From contig BSDZ01000078.1 in the NCBI GenBank assembly GCA_030268105.1, forward strand, positions 6,271,501-6,335,500: a stretch of DNA of 64,000 bases. Direction: 5' to 3'. The notes beneath the pieces were generated by a model that saw only the letters and a list, made by a program, of their open reading frames with translations, was not told where the DNA came from and made no database searches. The stretch comes from Volvox africanus. Its lineage: Eukaryota > Chlorophyta > Chlorophyceae > Chlamydomonadales > Volvocaceae. The translations under genes were made by a program, and so were the position numbers. Positions 63,564 to 64,000 of the stretch are shown here, piece by piece (position 1 is the stretch's first letter; each line of letters opens with the position of its first letter).

Positions 63564-64000
63564 CTAGTCAAACTTGTTACTGAAGCCCTGTACTGCGAGG
63601 TTGGGCTCCACTCCAGTGGGATAGGCCCACTGGTCGAAGTCCTTTTGCAGGCGTTGCACATTCGGGAGAACACGCGCCTGCACCTCCTTAAGCCAGAACG
63701 CGATGAGGTCCTGGCCGCCGCCGGCAGCCCGCTGCCCCCGATAGTCCACATGCACCCCACCATGCGCGATGTAGTGCACGTAGTGACGATCCACCACACG
63801 GCCCAGCTCCTCAGGAGTGTATGTGCTCCGGAGGGGCATGTTGACAGGAAGAAAGTCAGAGACCAACTTGCGCAGGACCTCCGAGTAGTCAGCACCCTGT
63901 CGCTTCTCGTGGGTCAGCGGGTACAGGGCGCATTCAGCATAGCTCAGCGCATGGGACTTAAAGGCCGTGAAACCATCGGATGCCCCATCGTAGGCCCGTG
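63564..64000 (-). pseudogene. Element or host coding segment, runs off the window
   Basis: Open on the complement from the window edge to a stop at 63564, in the same frame as the integrase. It starts RAYDGASDGFTAFKSHALSY, continues TYTPEELGRVVDRHYVHYIA and KEVQARVLPNVQRLQKDFDQ, and ends NLAVQGFSNKFD. It is helix-rich and gag-like in position, but no family is recognised. A GTAACA in the last codons could be a donor joining an acceptor near 63515. Confidence 0.4.

Larger units (their letters stand above)
60899..64000 (-). mobile_element. Degenerate Gypsy- or Ginger-type integrase element, truncated by window end
   Basis: The element reads leftward. It contains an H2C2-type integrase with a PHD finger (62561-60899), a short upstream open segment in the same frame (62843-62565), and two further open stretches up to the window edge. 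It carries one in-frame stop and at least one frameshift. No reverse transcriptase or RNase H motif (such as YxDD) is seen in the 1.4 kb upstream of the integrase, where a Ty3/Gypsy element should have them. So it is either an internally deleted Gypsy element or a Ginger-like DNA transposon, which has a Gypsy-like integrase without RT. LTRs or terminal inverted repeats were not identified. Confidence 0.75.

Noticed and set aside
1..64000. CRISPR array, bacterial operon, phage or viral genes
   Set aside because: No evenly spaced direct repeats with unique spacers; all recognised genes are eukaryotic and intron-rich.

Overview
The window is nuclear DNA of a green alga, most likely a volvocine (Chlamydomonas/Volvox-type) species; the species is inferred, not proven. 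The evidence is dense GT-AG introns with consistent splice phases, GC-rich exons full of Ala/Gly/Pro/Gln/Ser low-complexity inserts, AT-richer intergenic DNA, and eukaryotic gene families with plant/algal features. No bacterial operons, CRISPR arrays, rRNA or convincing tRNA genes are seen. Gene models were built by hand from splice signals, reading phase and recognised protein motifs.

Layout, left to right. (1) 269-3515 (+): unrecognised gene. (2) 5183-9460 (+): YLPM1/ZAP3-like P-loop protein in seven exons. (3) 9.5-13.6 kb: no secure gene; an inverted repeat flanks a GCGTTG/GCGTTT hexamer array. (4) 17981-13645 (-): TAD1/ADAT1-type tRNA adenosine deaminase. (5) 18595-24359 (+): USP36/42-like deubiquitinase, divergent from TAD1 across a 613-bp intergenic region. 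(6) 24.4-28.4 kb: no secure gene. (7) about 37.4-28.4 kb (-): PAS-domain guanylate cyclase with a very large insert inside the PAS region and a 326-bp (CCCCT)n array in an intron. (8) 37.4-41.7 kb: AT-richer, with a minisatellite and a small inverted-repeat element. (9) 41749-45114 (+): PLP-dependent threonine dehydratase/serine racemase. (10) 46.9-47.5 kb: weak candidate exons. (11) 47885-50996 and beyond (+): RING1-type Polycomb E3 ligase, 3' end unresolved. (12) 58069-55309 (-): unrecognised low-complexity protein ending in a CaaX-like box. (13) 60899-64000 (-): degenerate element with a Gypsy/Ginger-type integrase, a PHD finger and a C-terminal Tudor/chromo-like segment, running off the right edge.

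The genes do not form a pathway. Two act on ubiquitin (the deubiquitinase and the RING1 ligase), one on tRNA editing, one on amino-acid metabolism and one on cGMP signalling. No wholly new system is evident. The most unusual points are the deubiquitinase with half of each zinc-binding Cys pair missing, the PAS domain apparently split by about a thousand residues, the G-rich sense-strand array in the cyclase intron, and the integrase element that carries chromatin-reader domains but no visible reverse transcriptase.
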